From Pseudobacteroides cellulosolvens ATCC 35603 = DSM 2933 (lineage in GTDB: Bacteria > Bacillota > Clostridia > Acetivibrionales > DSM-2933): a stretch of DNA of 64,000 nucleotides. Position numbers and translations under genes: made by a program. The first letter of the stretch is position 1. Each line of letters opens with the position of its first letter. Shown here in pieces: positions 53,469 to 62,701 of the stretch. Where the stretch lies: NCBI RefSeq assembly GCF_001262605.1, contig NZ_LGTC01000001.1, forward strand, positions 1,165,192 to 1,229,191. Direction: 5' to 3'. Under the pieces are notes generated by a model, which did no database searches, was not told the origin of the DNA, and was given only the letters and a program-made list of their open reading frames with translations.

Positions 53469-56400
53469 TTAAAATTTCGTAACCCTGTCTCTTCCATTTT
53501 CCTTAGATCTATATAGTGCTGTATCAGCAGCTTTGATTAAAGTAGCGAGACTTGCAGCATGTTTTGGGTATGAAGCTATTCCCGCACTTATTGTAATCAT
53601 TATCTTTTTATCTTCATAATGAATTTCCTTTTTTCTGATAGCATCTACAAGTCTTTGTGCACAAATCAAAGTACTTGCCTCATCAGTTTCAGGAAGAATA
53701 ATTGCCATCTCATCTCCTCCATATCGAGCAATTATATCGGCAATTCTGAACACCTCTTTCATAGTCGTTGCAACATTTGATAGTACCAAGTCTCCAGTTT
53801 GATGACCATATGTATCATTTATGGCTTTGAAATGATCTACGTCAAACATAATAAGGGAGAAGACTTTGTCATATCGTTTGCATCTTTCTATCTCCTTCTC
53901 AAGAATAAACTTGAAATGCCTGTGTGAAATTAATCCCGTGAGACCATCAGTAGTAGCTATTTTAAAGAGTTTTGCATTTTCTATGGAGATTGCCGCCTGT
54001 GCCAGGACAGAATTTAACATATCAATATCTTCAGGTGCAAAAACCGCACTTGAAAGCTTGTTTTCAAGATAACATATCCCAACTATTTCTTCATTTGACT
54101 TAATAGGTAAACACAATACCGATTTGACTCCATTTATTAGAACACTTCGGTATATTGAATATTTTTCTTCTTCAGAAACATTTGTACTAACCAATGCTTC
54201 TCCTTTTTCATATACCATCTGAATTATCTGATCCGATATGTCATTAATGCTTCCGCTTGTAATTTTTTGTGCTAATACTTCCAACCTACCGTTTTTTTCA
54301 TTTTTTAGCATTAGACAGCCGTTTTGGGCACCTGAAACTTCAATAACAGTCATTAAAATTTTGTCTAAAAGCGTGTTCATCTCCAAAATAGAGCTTATAT
54401 TTCTTATTAACGCCATGAATGATGACATTCTTTGATAGTTCCTGATTTCCTTTGATAACCCTTCTCCCAAATTGGTGTTTCGATAATCTATACCAAGAAA
54501 ATCTGCAGCTTTCCTTTCATATGCTGTTGCTCCTATCTTATGAAACATATGATAAGCACATTCAAAATTTGACTTTGCCTCGTCTTCCCTTAATGTTAAT
54601 TTTAATAACAGGGCATATTCATAATATCCCTTTGCAGCTTCAAATTTCCTATTATATTTGTTGCAATGATCTATACTTTTTATAAGAAGTTCTTCTGCAT
54701 TTTTGAGATTTCCGACAAGACACTCATACCTGGCATTTACCCTTAATGCACCTCCATAATGAAGAACCCATGCTTTTGTTTCCTTCAAAGCTCTTTTGCA
54801 CATATTTTTAATTTTTCTAATGCTCTTAAGCTGAGTAATTTTATCCATGCTGCCTTTGTTTTTTGCATAGTCCATAATGTAAGTATTTGCCAGATTGTGA
54901 TAAATTAAAACTGTATATTGCTTTAAAAAATTACTCTTTTCATTGAGCTCTTTTGCTCTTTCAAGGTATACTAAAGCCTTGGAAATCTCATTACGTTCCA
55001 TATACAAAATTCCCAGTTCAATACTTATGGAGCAGTAATTAAACCAATCCTTTATATCAAAAGAAAGTTTGCTGCACTCAAGCCCATATCTTTCCGCCTC
55101 TTTATAATCTCCCTTATCCCTGAAGTATTGTAAGAAAAAAATTTTTGAGGCACACAGGGTATAATTATCGCTGATTTTACATGCAATTTCCTCAAATTGA
55201 CTGTTTATAACAAACATATTATCGTAATCACCCTGGTAGTAGTATCCTTGCAGAAGTGGGTTCAGGGACATATTAAACTCTTTTATATCTCCTATTTTTT
55301 TAAATAAGTCGGCACTTTTTTCAGCACATGTTATACCTTCAGTTAAATTTCCTATCCAATTATAATAATGACTCATAAACTGATAAATTTCTGCAATTGC
55401 CCATTGGTCGTCAATTTCTGCTGCATGGTCCAAAGCTCTCAGAAAATATTCTTTTGACCAGTTAAAGCGAGGAATTGCCATACACATACAGGCATATTTC
55501 ATTTCACTCATAGGAAGATAGTTACCTTTATGACCTTTGTTTTCCGTTAAATTAAGTGTCTTTAATGTTACATAAATCATCTTATAGACATCTGTCATCG
55601 CATATGACCATGTTACAGCATGCATGGAAAAACAGACCTGCAGCAGTGTGTCATCAATTTCACAATTATTCTGGTGGGGCTTTTTATGAAACCTATGAAT
55701 TATATGAACAAGAATTTCTTTTAAAATATCAATGAAAAGGGGAACTCTCTTATTTTTTATATTGTAACCGTAATACTCTAGAGATTTTTCAAAATATTTC
55801 TGGCAATTTTCATTATCACCATGTTTTGCATAAGCATTTCCAATCATGCTATAAATCTGGGATGTTTCATTGCCGTTTTTGGTATTGGAGATAGTATTTT
55901 TAAAAATATCAATTGCTTCATTTGTTTTTCCTGTTGTAGCATAAATATTCCCTACTTTTAACATACATGAATTCCAATGCTTGCTTCCTTTTTGCCCCAT
56001 TTCCTCCATGTAATTTATAGCCTGCAATAAATAATTAACTGCATCTTCATTGGCACAATTCTCAAGTGATTTGTTTCCTGCAAGGTACATGCACTTTGCA
56101 GCATTTTTCCTATCATCAGCTTTTTCATAGTGATGAGCAAGATCAAATACAAACTTGTCAACTTGATCTTTATAAATATCCTCAATTATATGAGCAATTT
56201 TCAAGTGAAGTTCTCTTTTCTCTTTATCCTCAATATCTCTATAAAAGACTTCTTTAATTCTATCATGGACGAAGAAAACTTTACCTTTTTCATACAAATT
56301 TTGTTCCAAGAGCCGCATACCAACAGCTTTATCTATAACCCTCAATATATCGTTTCTATCATATTCCACCAGAAGAGAGAACAAGATTTGAATATCAAAC

Positions 56401-58283
56401 TTATTTCCAATTGCACCAGCATGTGAAAGTATATTTTTTTCCTTATTATCAAGTTCAGATATTCTTTTTAAAATAATATCTATAATTGTCGAAGGAACTT
56501 CAAGATTTTCAATAGCTTCTTTATCTATTTGCCATTTGTCTTTTATACGGGTTATTACCTTCTCATCAATTAATCGTTTTAATATTTCTATGGAAAAAAA
56601 CGGATTACCTTGTCCCTTCCTCAATATGAACCTGGCTATTTCCACAACGTTTTCTTCTCTGTCATATAAAAGGCTGGAAACAAATCTGGTCATTTTATTT
56701 ATATCAAAGGGTTTAATAAAAAGCTGCTCAAGAGGAAATTTATTTACATTTGTGTAGTTTATAAATTTTTCAACAGAATGTCCTTCACTGATCTCATCAT
56801 CTCTATAAGTACCTATTATGAGTAAATGCTGACTTTTTATATTGCTTGAAATCTCTTTTAACAGATCTGTACTTGCTTGATCAATCCACTGTAAATCATC
56901 AAGGAGAATTACCATTGCTTTATGTATCTGTCCTAATGCGGAGAAAAACTGAGTTAAACCCATCTGAAACCTGTCTTTTTCTCTGTCAGGTTCAAGTTCA
57001 TTTAAAGGTGCATACTCACCTATTGCCTGTACCATGGATGGATTTATCTTCAAAACCACACTTCCTAAGTTTCCCACGAAACTTTTAACTCTTTGTTGCA
57101 CGTTAACCTTTTCTTCTTCAGATAACTTATTAAAATATTCCATGTATGAATCCAATGCTTCTTTAAATGGAGAGTATGGAATTTTGCCATCGCCTGGACA
57201 GCTCTTTACATTTATGTATATACCCTGCTTTTCATACACATAATTTCTCAGCTCTTCTGCCAATCTGGTCTTTCCTTTGCCGGCCTCACCGCCTATAAGG
57301 CAAATAGAACCCTTGCCTGCTAGAGCCTCATCAAATTTTTCCTTTAGTATTTGAAATTCTTCTTCACGTCCTATAAGATTTGTCCTGTAGTTTAATTTGA
57401 TCTGCCGGTCATGCATCCCCGGCTCAAAATCATTTAGTCCGTTTTTAAACTTTTTAATATCCTCAATCAAGCCTTGAACAGTTTGATACCTTTTTTCAGG
57501 TTCCTTTTCCAAAAGTTTAAATACTATCTTTTCCAATATTGGTGGTGTTTTAGAATTCTTTTCTACGATACTTAGAGGAATTTGGGCAACATGCTGGTGA
57601 ATAACACTACTCGCACTTTCCCCATCATATGGAAGAGTGTTTGTCAGCAATTGATAAAATAATATACCCAATGAATAAAGATCTGACCGCTCATCTACGC
57701 TCTTTTTTATAGCACCGCTCAGCTCCGGTGATGAATAATAAAGCATATCAATAACTTTATTTGATCGATTTAAATTATATTTAAGGATATGCACAATACC
57801 AAAACTAATTAATGTAATTTCAAAATTCTTCTCATTTATTTCCCTCATGGTATTAACAATAATATTACCAGGTCTTAAATCCTTGTGAATAATATTTGCT
57901 TCATGAACATGGTTTAAGGCATTACAAACGCCATATATAATATCTACTGCCTCATCTATATTAAATACCCTTCCCTCCTGTATCATTTCCAGGAGGCTTT
58001 TTCCTTGAATAGGGTCCATGACAACGTAATGATAATCTTCACATTCACCAATATCCAATATTTTTTCGATGCCGGGTACAGATAGCTTGGCTACTTCAGA
58101 AGCCTCGTTTCTAAACCTTATTACATCCTCTATTCTTATTGATAAATCCTTTTTTATTAAATTTATAAACACGTTTGTGATATCATGCAAATTTTCAGCA
58201 ATCCATACAGTACTCAATTCACCATCAACGATTTTTTTTATGATTCTATATTTATTGTTTATGGTTTTTCCTCCGATATCCAT
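53469..58283 (-). CDS. Pseudokinase, AAA/STAND-type ATPase, TPR, GAF and GGDEF fusion
   Basis: A 1604-residue signalling protein. Residues 10-275 are a Ser/Thr kinase fold lacking key residues: the VAIK Lys is Asn41 (VFIN) and the DFG Asp is Ser160 (ISFG), though HKD135 and the Asn of PGN are kept, so it is probably a pseudokinase. From about 305 an ATPase module follows with Walker A GGEAGKGKT (331-339) and Walker B VILLDDLQWID. Many TPR-like repeats cover about 720-1250, a GAF domain about 1290-1430, and a GGDEF domain about 1440-1600 with GGDEM and an RxxD inhibitory site (RIAD). ATG 58283 has GGAGG six bases upstream; the frame is open to 58364. It probably makes c-di-GMP in response to an unknown ligand. 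Confidence 0.88.
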   Translation of the reverse strand: MDIGGKTINNKYRIIKKIVDGELSTVWIAENLHDITNVFINLIKKDLSIRIEDVIRFRNEASEVAKLSVPGIEKILDIGECEDYHYVVMDPIQGKSLLEMIQEGRVFNIDEAVDIIYGVCNALNHVHEANIIHKDLRPGNIIVNTMREINEKNFEITLISFGIVHILKYNLNRSNKVIDMLYYSSPELSGAIKKSVDERSDLYSLGILFYQLLTNTLPYDGESASSVIHQHVAQIPLSIVEKNSKTPPILEKIVFKLLEKEPEKRYQTVQGLIEDIKKFKNGLNDFEPGMHDRQIKLNYRTNLIGREEEFQILKEKFDEALAGKGSICLIGGEAGKGKTRLAEELRNYVYEKQGIYINVKSCPGDGKIPYSPFKEALDSYMEYFNKLSEEEKVNVQQRVKSFVGNLGSVVLKINPSMVQAIGEYAPLNELEPDREKDRFQMGLTQFFSALGQIHKAMVILLDDLQWIDQASTDLLKEISSNIKSQHLLIIGTYRDDEISEGHSVEKFINYTNVNKFPLEQLFIKPFDINKMTRFVSSLLYDREENVVEIARFILRKGQGNPFFSIEILKRLIDEKVITRIKDKWQIDKEAIENLEVPSTIIDIILKRISELDNKEKNILSHAGAIGNKFDIQILFSLLVEYDRNDILRVIDKAVGMRLLEQNLYEKGKVFFVHDRIKEVFYRDIEDKEKRELHLKIAHIIEDIYKDQVDKFVFDLAHHYEKADDRKNAAKCMYLAGNKSLENCANEDAVNYLLQAINYMEEMGQKGSKHWNSCMLKVGNIYATTGKTNEAIDIFKNTISNTKNGNETSQIYSMIGNAYAKHGDNENCQKYFEKSLEYYGYNIKNKRVPLFIDILKEILVHIIHRFHKKPHQNNCEIDDTLLQVCFSMHAVTWSYAMTDVYKMIYVTLKTLNLTENKGHKGNYLPMSEMKYACMCMAIPRFNWSKEYFLRALDHAAEIDDQWAIAEIYQFMSHYYNWIGNLTEGITCAEKSADLFKKIGDIKEFNMSLNPLLQGYYYQGDYDNMFVINSQFEEIACKISDNYTLCASKIFFLQYFRDKGDYKEAERYGLECSKLSFDIKDWFNYCSISIELGILYMERNEISKALVYLERAKELNEKSNFLKQYTVLIYHNLANTYIMDYAKNKGSMDKITQLKSIRKIKNMCKRALKETKAWVLHYGGALRVNARYECLVGNLKNAEELLIKSIDHCNKYNRKFEAAKGYYEYALLLKLTLREDEAKSNFECAYHMFHKIGATAYERKAADFLGIDYRNTNLGEGLSKEIRNYQRMSSFMALIRNISSILEMNTLLDKILMTVIEVSGAQNGCLMLKNEKNGRLEVLAQKITSGSINDISDQIIQMVYEKGEALVSTNVSEEEKYSIYRSVLINGVKSVLCLPIKSNEEIVGICYLENKLSSAVFAPEDIDMLNSVLAQAAISIENAKLFKIATTDGLTGLISHRHFKFILEKEIERCKRYDKVFSLIMFDVDHFKAINDTYGHQTGDLVLSNVATTMKEVFRIADIIARYGGDEMAIILPETDEASTLICAQRLVDAIRKKEIHYEDKKIMITISAGIASYPKHAASLATLIKAADTALYRSKENGRDRVTKF

Positions 58284-58360
58284 ACATAGCCTCCAAAGGT
58301 GATATCTACGCACTATATTTATATATCGGAAAAAAGACCATAAAAAATAATGATAAAAAT

Positions 58361-58543
58361 TCACATTTGCTTACGTACAATCTTATATTCATCGTTGAAC
58401 TGGAAATATGGGCAATTATTAAAAGAATTGCTTATGAACTTTCCCATTTCATCTTCATCCAGATTAATCTCACATACATAATAGTTATAATCCTCATCAT
58501 AGCTGTAATTAATACAACATTCACAGTTTGTTTTGCTGCTCAC
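58361..58543 (-). CDS. DUF6472 family small protein
   Basis: A 60-residue protein with NCECCINYSYDEDYNYYVCE and ENCPYFQF-like C-terminal Cys spacing, ending DEYKIVRKQM. From memory this matches DUF6472, a small Cys-containing family of clostridia with unknown function. The Cys pattern suggests metal binding. GTG 58543 is preceded by GGAGG with seven bases between. It ends 77 bp before the GGDEF giant on the same strand and may be co-transcribed with it. Confidence 0.8.
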   Translation of the reverse strand: MSSKTNCECCINYSYDEDYNYYVCEINLDEDEMGKFISNSFNNCPYFQFNDEYKIVRKQM

Positions 58544-58626
58544 TTTCTTTCCTCCATTATCAATTTCTTAAGTCTATAGATACTAAGTTGTAAATTTATA
58601 TAAGTTCGTTATCTATAATAATATTT

Positions 58627-59463
58627 TTACATCCCATAGCAGTACTGGCATCCATGCATGCAATGCTGTCCATTGTATGCCCCGATATCTTTTGACCTTG
58701 TACAGCCGCATCCTTCTCTTTGCCCTGAATCTTTAGCTTTGGACGTTCTTTTACCAAACAACTGCTCAAGATACACCCCATCAATACAATGACTCTTATT
58801 AACTCCTGGTATTCCCTCAAGCAGCGGACTTGCACATGTATAGATCCTTACTCCATATTTGTCAGCAATCTCAGTCATCTGTTTTACAAATTCAATTTGC
58901 TGCTTAAGTGTAGGTATGTGATATTTTATTTTCTTTGAATTTAATCTTTTCTCAACCTTTTTGTATAGCTGGAGAAAACTTATGGTACAGCGATTTACTC
59001 CAAAGGATGAAATATCTCTGCATAAACCATCAAAGGTCTTTAATCTAGCTGCCCCACAATTAACCGGCACATCCATTTCCTCACCCTCGCTGGAAAAAAT
59101 AATGGGGTCAAATCTCCAGTTTATTTGCGAAGGTGAATACTTTTTAGCCAACTTCTCCATCTGCCTGACTGCTTCTAATGTATCAATCACATTGGATTCC
59201 AATATTTTGGTGTAGCCTGTAATTGTAAACTGGAAATAAAGGTTATATTGCGACAGATACCCTGGATTATTAAGAACATTCTTGTATGATTTTGACCATA
59301 AACATATAGAATGAACCTTTTGCGGAGACAGGTCAACCACATATGTTGACTGATTATAAGGGTTTTTAACTGCTGCATAATTATCTTTTAAGCATTCCTG
59401 CAGCCAATCATAATAAAAAGCAGGAATATCGGTTCTTCTACTGCAACTTATTATTTCTAGCAT
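58627..59463 (-). CDS. DUF1848 family protein
   Basis: A 278-residue protein beginning EIISCSRRTDIPAFYYDW, the hallmark of DUF1848, with family segments such as LYFQFTITGYTKILE and PSQINWRFDPIIF. The C-terminus holds a Cys-rich cluster (GCGCTRSKDIG, then HCMHGCQYCY) that could carry an iron-sulphur cluster. The family is linked to radical-SAM-like folds but its reaction is unknown. The ATG is preceded by AAGGAAA at long spacing. It is followed by the DUF6472 gene after 84 bp. Confidence 0.87.
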   Translation of the reverse strand: MLEIISCSRRTDIPAFYYDWLQECLKDNYAAVKNPYNQSTYVVDLSPQKVHSICLWSKSYKNVLNNPGYLSQYNLYFQFTITGYTKILESNVIDTLEAVRQMEKLAKKYSPSQINWRFDPIIFSSEGEEMDVPVNCGAARLKTFDGLCRDISSFGVNRCTISFLQLYKKVEKRLNSKKIKYHIPTLKQQIEFVKQMTEIADKYGVRIYTCASPLLEGIPGVNKSHCIDGVYLEQLFGKRTSKAKDSGQREGCGCTRSKDIGAYNGQHCMHGCQYCYGM

Positions 59464-59492
59464 AAAAAAATTATTTCCTTATTTAAGAATTT

Positions 59493-60137
59493 TTATTTCC
59501 AGGAATAAATACTGTTTTGGAAATCCGCAGTATACCCTGAATGTGCAGTAAACATGGCTTTTACATTATTTATTCCTGCAAGTTTCTTTATTGAATATTT
59601 TTGGGTTTTCGTGTCCTTGTTTATAAAAAACGGAAATGTATGCACTTTGTTTCTTATGAGTGATAATGTATCTCCTACAAACAAATATGTATCATTTATG
59701 AGGTATGACATTGAACCAGGAGTATGCCCTGGTGTTGAAATGCCTTGTACTTTAATATTTCCCACCTTAACTATATCCCCATCTTGTAACAAATGATAAG
59801 GTCTTTTTATTCTGCTGTTATACCTTATTCCCATAGCCCTTGGAGTTGTACCGTTAATCATTTGCTCTTCATCTTTTGATAAGTGAATTTGAGCATCAGT
59901 GAATAATTTAATGCATCCCGCATGGTCATAGTCGGAATGTGTAAGAAAGATATTTGAAACAGATGATGGATCAATTCCAAACTTTCTCAATGCATACTTC
60001 ACAGTCAACTTGCTAAACCCGGTATCTATGCATATGATATCGTTTCCGTCCTTAAACACAAACATATTTACCATCACAGTTCTTATTGAAAAAACATTAT
60101 CATTAATTTTCATCGTTCTTATAGGTATAAAAATCAT
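59493..60137 (-). CDS. Metallo-beta-lactamase-fold hydrolase
   Basis: A protein of about 214 residues with the metallo-beta-lactamase fold. Metal-ligand motifs are THSDYDHAG (the second His of HxHxDH is Asp), GHTPGS, GDTL and AHSG. It probably binds one or two metal ions and hydrolyses an unknown ester or thioester. The ATG at 60143 sits only two bases after GGAGG, so the in-frame ATG at 60137 is preferred. It lies between the DUF1848 gene and the germination operon with short gaps and may be a separate unit. Confidence 0.85.
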   Translation of the reverse strand: MIFIPIRTMKINDNVFSIRTVMVNMFVFKDGNDIICIDTGFSKLTVKYALRKFGIDPSSVSNIFLTHSDYDHAGCIKLFTDAQIHLSKDEEQMINGTTPRAMGIRYNSRIKRPYHLLQDGDIVKVGNIKVQGISTPGHTPGSMSYLINDTYLFVGDTLSLIRNKVHTFPFFINKDTKTQKYSIKKLAGINNVKAMFTAHSGYTADFQNSIYSWK

Positions 60138-60232
60138 AATCATGACCTCCCTCAGACCAATTTCACATAAGAATTATATCATATTTTTCTATAAAGAATA
60201 AACGGAATAAAAGTGATATTTATAGAAAGTTT

Positions 60233-61318
60233 TTAGACTTTTTTCATTTTCTTTGCTTTGAATTCGATTATTATCCAAATGATAAGGGGTAGAATTACTT
60301 GGAAGGGAAAGGCATAGTATTGATAAACATTATAAGCCCAATATCTCATTTCCATTATATTTTTATATAGTGTATATGATAAGAAAATCATCAATAAACC
60401 GGTTTGTATTACAACTGACCTGTAGTCATTCAATTTAAATATTTTACCTATGCCTTTGCTTGCCACATACAGGCATACACTGGCTTTAGTAAATGCACAA
60501 ACAACAAATACAAAGGCAACAGATACTTCTATCCTTTGTAAAAATTCAGAAACACTGATCCTGCTTACCGCAACATGTGAAGGAAAGTTCAAATGTCCGA
60601 GCAATTCTCCTAAAATAACAATATTTCTGATTGTTAGAAATACTATTACAATACCTGCAAACAAAATTCCGGTAAAATAAACTTTATAAGGTGATTTTTT
60701 TGTTTTTAATGAGAAGAGAACTCCTAATAAAATTACAGATTCAGCAAAAGGAAAGGCAAAAGCTGAAAATCCTCCTTTTATTACTGGAGCAAAACCTTGA
60801 CTTAAAACAGGCTTAATATTTCTTATATCGAATTGGGGGATTGCTAAAACATTAACCGCTACGATTATAAAAAGTACAATAGGAAGAAAGTATGTACTTA
60901 TTCTACCAATTACTTCCACACCCATTCTTGCTACATACAAGCAGACAACGCTTATAAAAAGCATGGGAACAAACATTGGCGTTTCAGGTAAAGAAACAGT
61001 ATTTATAAATTCTCCAAAATTCCTAATAACCAATGCACCAAGATGAAATGCATACCAAATATAAAAAAGCGAAATAACTTTTCCAAATACCTTTCCAAAT
61101 GCAATATTAATAATATCAAACAGGTCTTTGCCTGGAAATAAAGATAGAATCCTGGAATATAAAAATATAACAGGTAAAGACATAAAAATACCTACAATGC
61201 CGGCGATCCAAGCATCGTTTTTTGCACCACTGCCAACACCTATAATCAGAGAACTTCCCATGATAAAAAGTGTCGATAGACAAATTCCTTCTTTATCATT
61301 AATTTGCTCCTTGAACAT
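60233..61318 (-). CDS. Spore germination receptor permease subunit, GerB family
   Basis: A protein of about 361 residues with ten predicted helices, of the GerAB/GerKB amino acid permease-like family (opening segment EGICLSTLFIMGSSLIIGVG). In germinant receptors this subunit binds the nutrient or acts as the transport-like part. The TTG at 61336 is upstream of the ribosome site GGTAGG; the ATG at 61318 is preferred. It is the last gene of the gerA-gerC-small ORF-gerB operon. Confidence 0.9.
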   Translation of the reverse strand: MFKEQINDKEGICLSTLFIMGSSLIIGVGSGAKNDAWIAGIVGIFMSLPVIFLYSRILSLFPGKDLFDIINIAFGKVFGKVISLFYIWYAFHLGALVIRNFGEFINTVSLPETPMFVPMLFISVVCLYVARMGVEVIGRISTYFLPIVLFIIVAVNVLAIPQFDIRNIKPVLSQGFAPVIKGGFSAFAFPFAESVILLGVLFSLKTKKSPYKVYFTGILFAGIVIVFLTIRNIVILGELLGHLNFPSHVAVSRISVSEFLQRIEVSVAFVFVVCAFTKASVCLYVASKGIGKIFKLNDYRSVVIQTGLLMIFLSYTLYKNIMEMRYWAYNVYQYYAFPFQVILPLIIWIIIEFKAKKMKKV

Positions 61319-61325
61319 CTGATAC

Positions 61326-61535
61326 CTACCTTCCAAACAATGAAGTAATTGCTTCCCTTATAGGAGGTGCCGGGCTTGGTATATCTACATTTAATGCTAT
61401 AAGTGAACCGATAGTAAATGAAAAAGTCCATAGTGCAGCATTAACCCAGAAGTCCTTCCACTGTTTCTGTTTATATAAAGGCACAAATTCATAAATTGCC
61501 AATGTTATATACAATATAATAACCAGTATTATCAT
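61326..61535 (-). CDS. Small membrane protein within the germination operon
   Basis: A 69-residue protein with two hydrophobic segments (IILVIILYITLAIYEFVPLY and ALWTFSFTIGSLIAL) and a Pro-rich tail (PSPAPPIREAITSLFGR). AGGTGA precedes its ATG, and it fits tightly between gerC (3 bp) and gerB (7 bp). Small membrane proteins encoded in ger operons (GerD-like or GerK-associated) are known in some spore-formers, so an accessory receptor subunit is likely (inference). Confidence 0.75.
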   Translation of the reverse strand: MIILVIILYITLAIYEFVPLYKQKQWKDFWVNAALWTFSFTIGSLIALNVDIPSPAPPIREAITSLFGR

Positions 61536-61538
61536 ATA

Positions 61539-62696
61539 TTAGTCACCTATCTCTAACGGTTTTGAAAGCATCGCACTGTTCTTGATGTTTATTTTTGTTT
61601 CTACATTTACTTTCAATTGTTTAAAATTTTCTTCCCAATCCCCTGATATGGTTTTCCATTCTTTGTTTTTCTCTTCCTTCAGTTTTGTACCAAAACCGAA
61701 TATGTCAACACCATATTCGGTCTGTACTTTTTTTATAATACCCTCAATATTTTTTTTAAGTGATTTTTCTGCCATTTCCTCCAATGCCATTCGCCCTTCA
61801 TCCTCAATGAAATTTATTGTACTGCCTAATTCATCAATCGCAGTAGACACTTCTACCTCTATTTTCATTTCTACCTTTCCATCATTAATAGCGGGATTAA
61901 CCTTTGTATGGCTCTTGAATATTTCAAGAGTAACTGCCGAAACTTTTCCTCCGTTACTATTTATTTCTTCAACCAGTACTCCGCCTTTTACTTCATCTTG
62001 TATAAATAACATGTATTTTGTTTCATCTCCATCAATAAATCCCATTAGTCTATCATCCTTAAAAATTGCAGTTCCCATAATATGCGGGCGACTTTGTCCA
62101 TTTTCTTCCTTCAAGTCAACAGCTCCAGCAATTGTACCAACACCTTTAGCTGCTAAAGAATTGGTAAATCGCCACACCTCTATATGAGGAGCATTGGAAA
62201 CACTTCTTTCATTTGTAATTACATCATCCAATAAAAAAGAAGTGACTTCTTCAGTCGGCCCCTTGGCATTCAATATTTCCCTGGCACTTTTTTCTTTTGA
62301 TACGAGAATATGTATATCTGAACGAGTCTCTGCATCCCTGTTGAACCAGTCTATAACTTCCAAAATTCCATCCCTTGCTATTTCCTTGCTTATTATTACC
62401 ACCTTTGCATGGCTCCAGTAAATTCTCTTTCCTATTAAAGATATTTCATGTCTAACTGCATCAAATATGGTTTTTCCCTCTATGGTTACTGTTTTAGACT
62501 TTGTTTGCTGCTCTTTCCCACTGGTGGTTTCTACGATTTCAACAGTAATGGTGAATTTTTCGTTTTTTCCTTTATCAATTGCAACTCCGGCAACAACTGC
62601 CAACTGGTCGATTTCTCTGTAGTTCCAGCATCCCGCAGCAAGAAATGAATTCAAGAAAAAAAACATTGAAATAAGTATTATTCTTATAGTTCGCAT
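61539..62696 (-). CDS. Spore germination lipoprotein, Ger(x)C family
   Basis: A 385-residue lipoprotein with signal peptide and lipobox LAAGC (Cys near 23), then NYREIDQLAVVAGVAIDKG, the signature start of GerAC/GerKC proteins. The C-terminal domain contains VQTEYGVDIFGFGTKLKEE, a well-conserved segment. It is the C subunit of a germinant receptor at the spore inner membrane. GGAGGAAA precedes the ATG. Confidence 0.93.
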   Translation of the reverse strand: MRTIRIILISMFFFLNSFLAAGCWNYREIDQLAVVAGVAIDKGKNEKFTITVEIVETTSGKEQQTKSKTVTIEGKTIFDAVRHEISLIGKRIYWSHAKVVIISKEIARDGILEVIDWFNRDAETRSDIHILVSKEKSAREILNAKGPTEEVTSFLLDDVITNERSVSNAPHIEVWRFTNSLAAKGVGTIAGAVDLKEENGQSRPHIMGTAIFKDDRLMGFIDGDETKYMLFIQDEVKGGVLVEEINSNGGKVSAVTLEIFKSHTKVNPAINDGKVEMKIEVEVSTAIDELGSTINFIEDEGRMALEEMAEKSLKKNIEGIIKKVQTEYGVDIFGFGTKLKEEKNKEWKTISGDWEENFKQLKVNVETKINIKNSAMLSKPLEIGD

Positions 62697-62701
62697 GTAG
62701 A

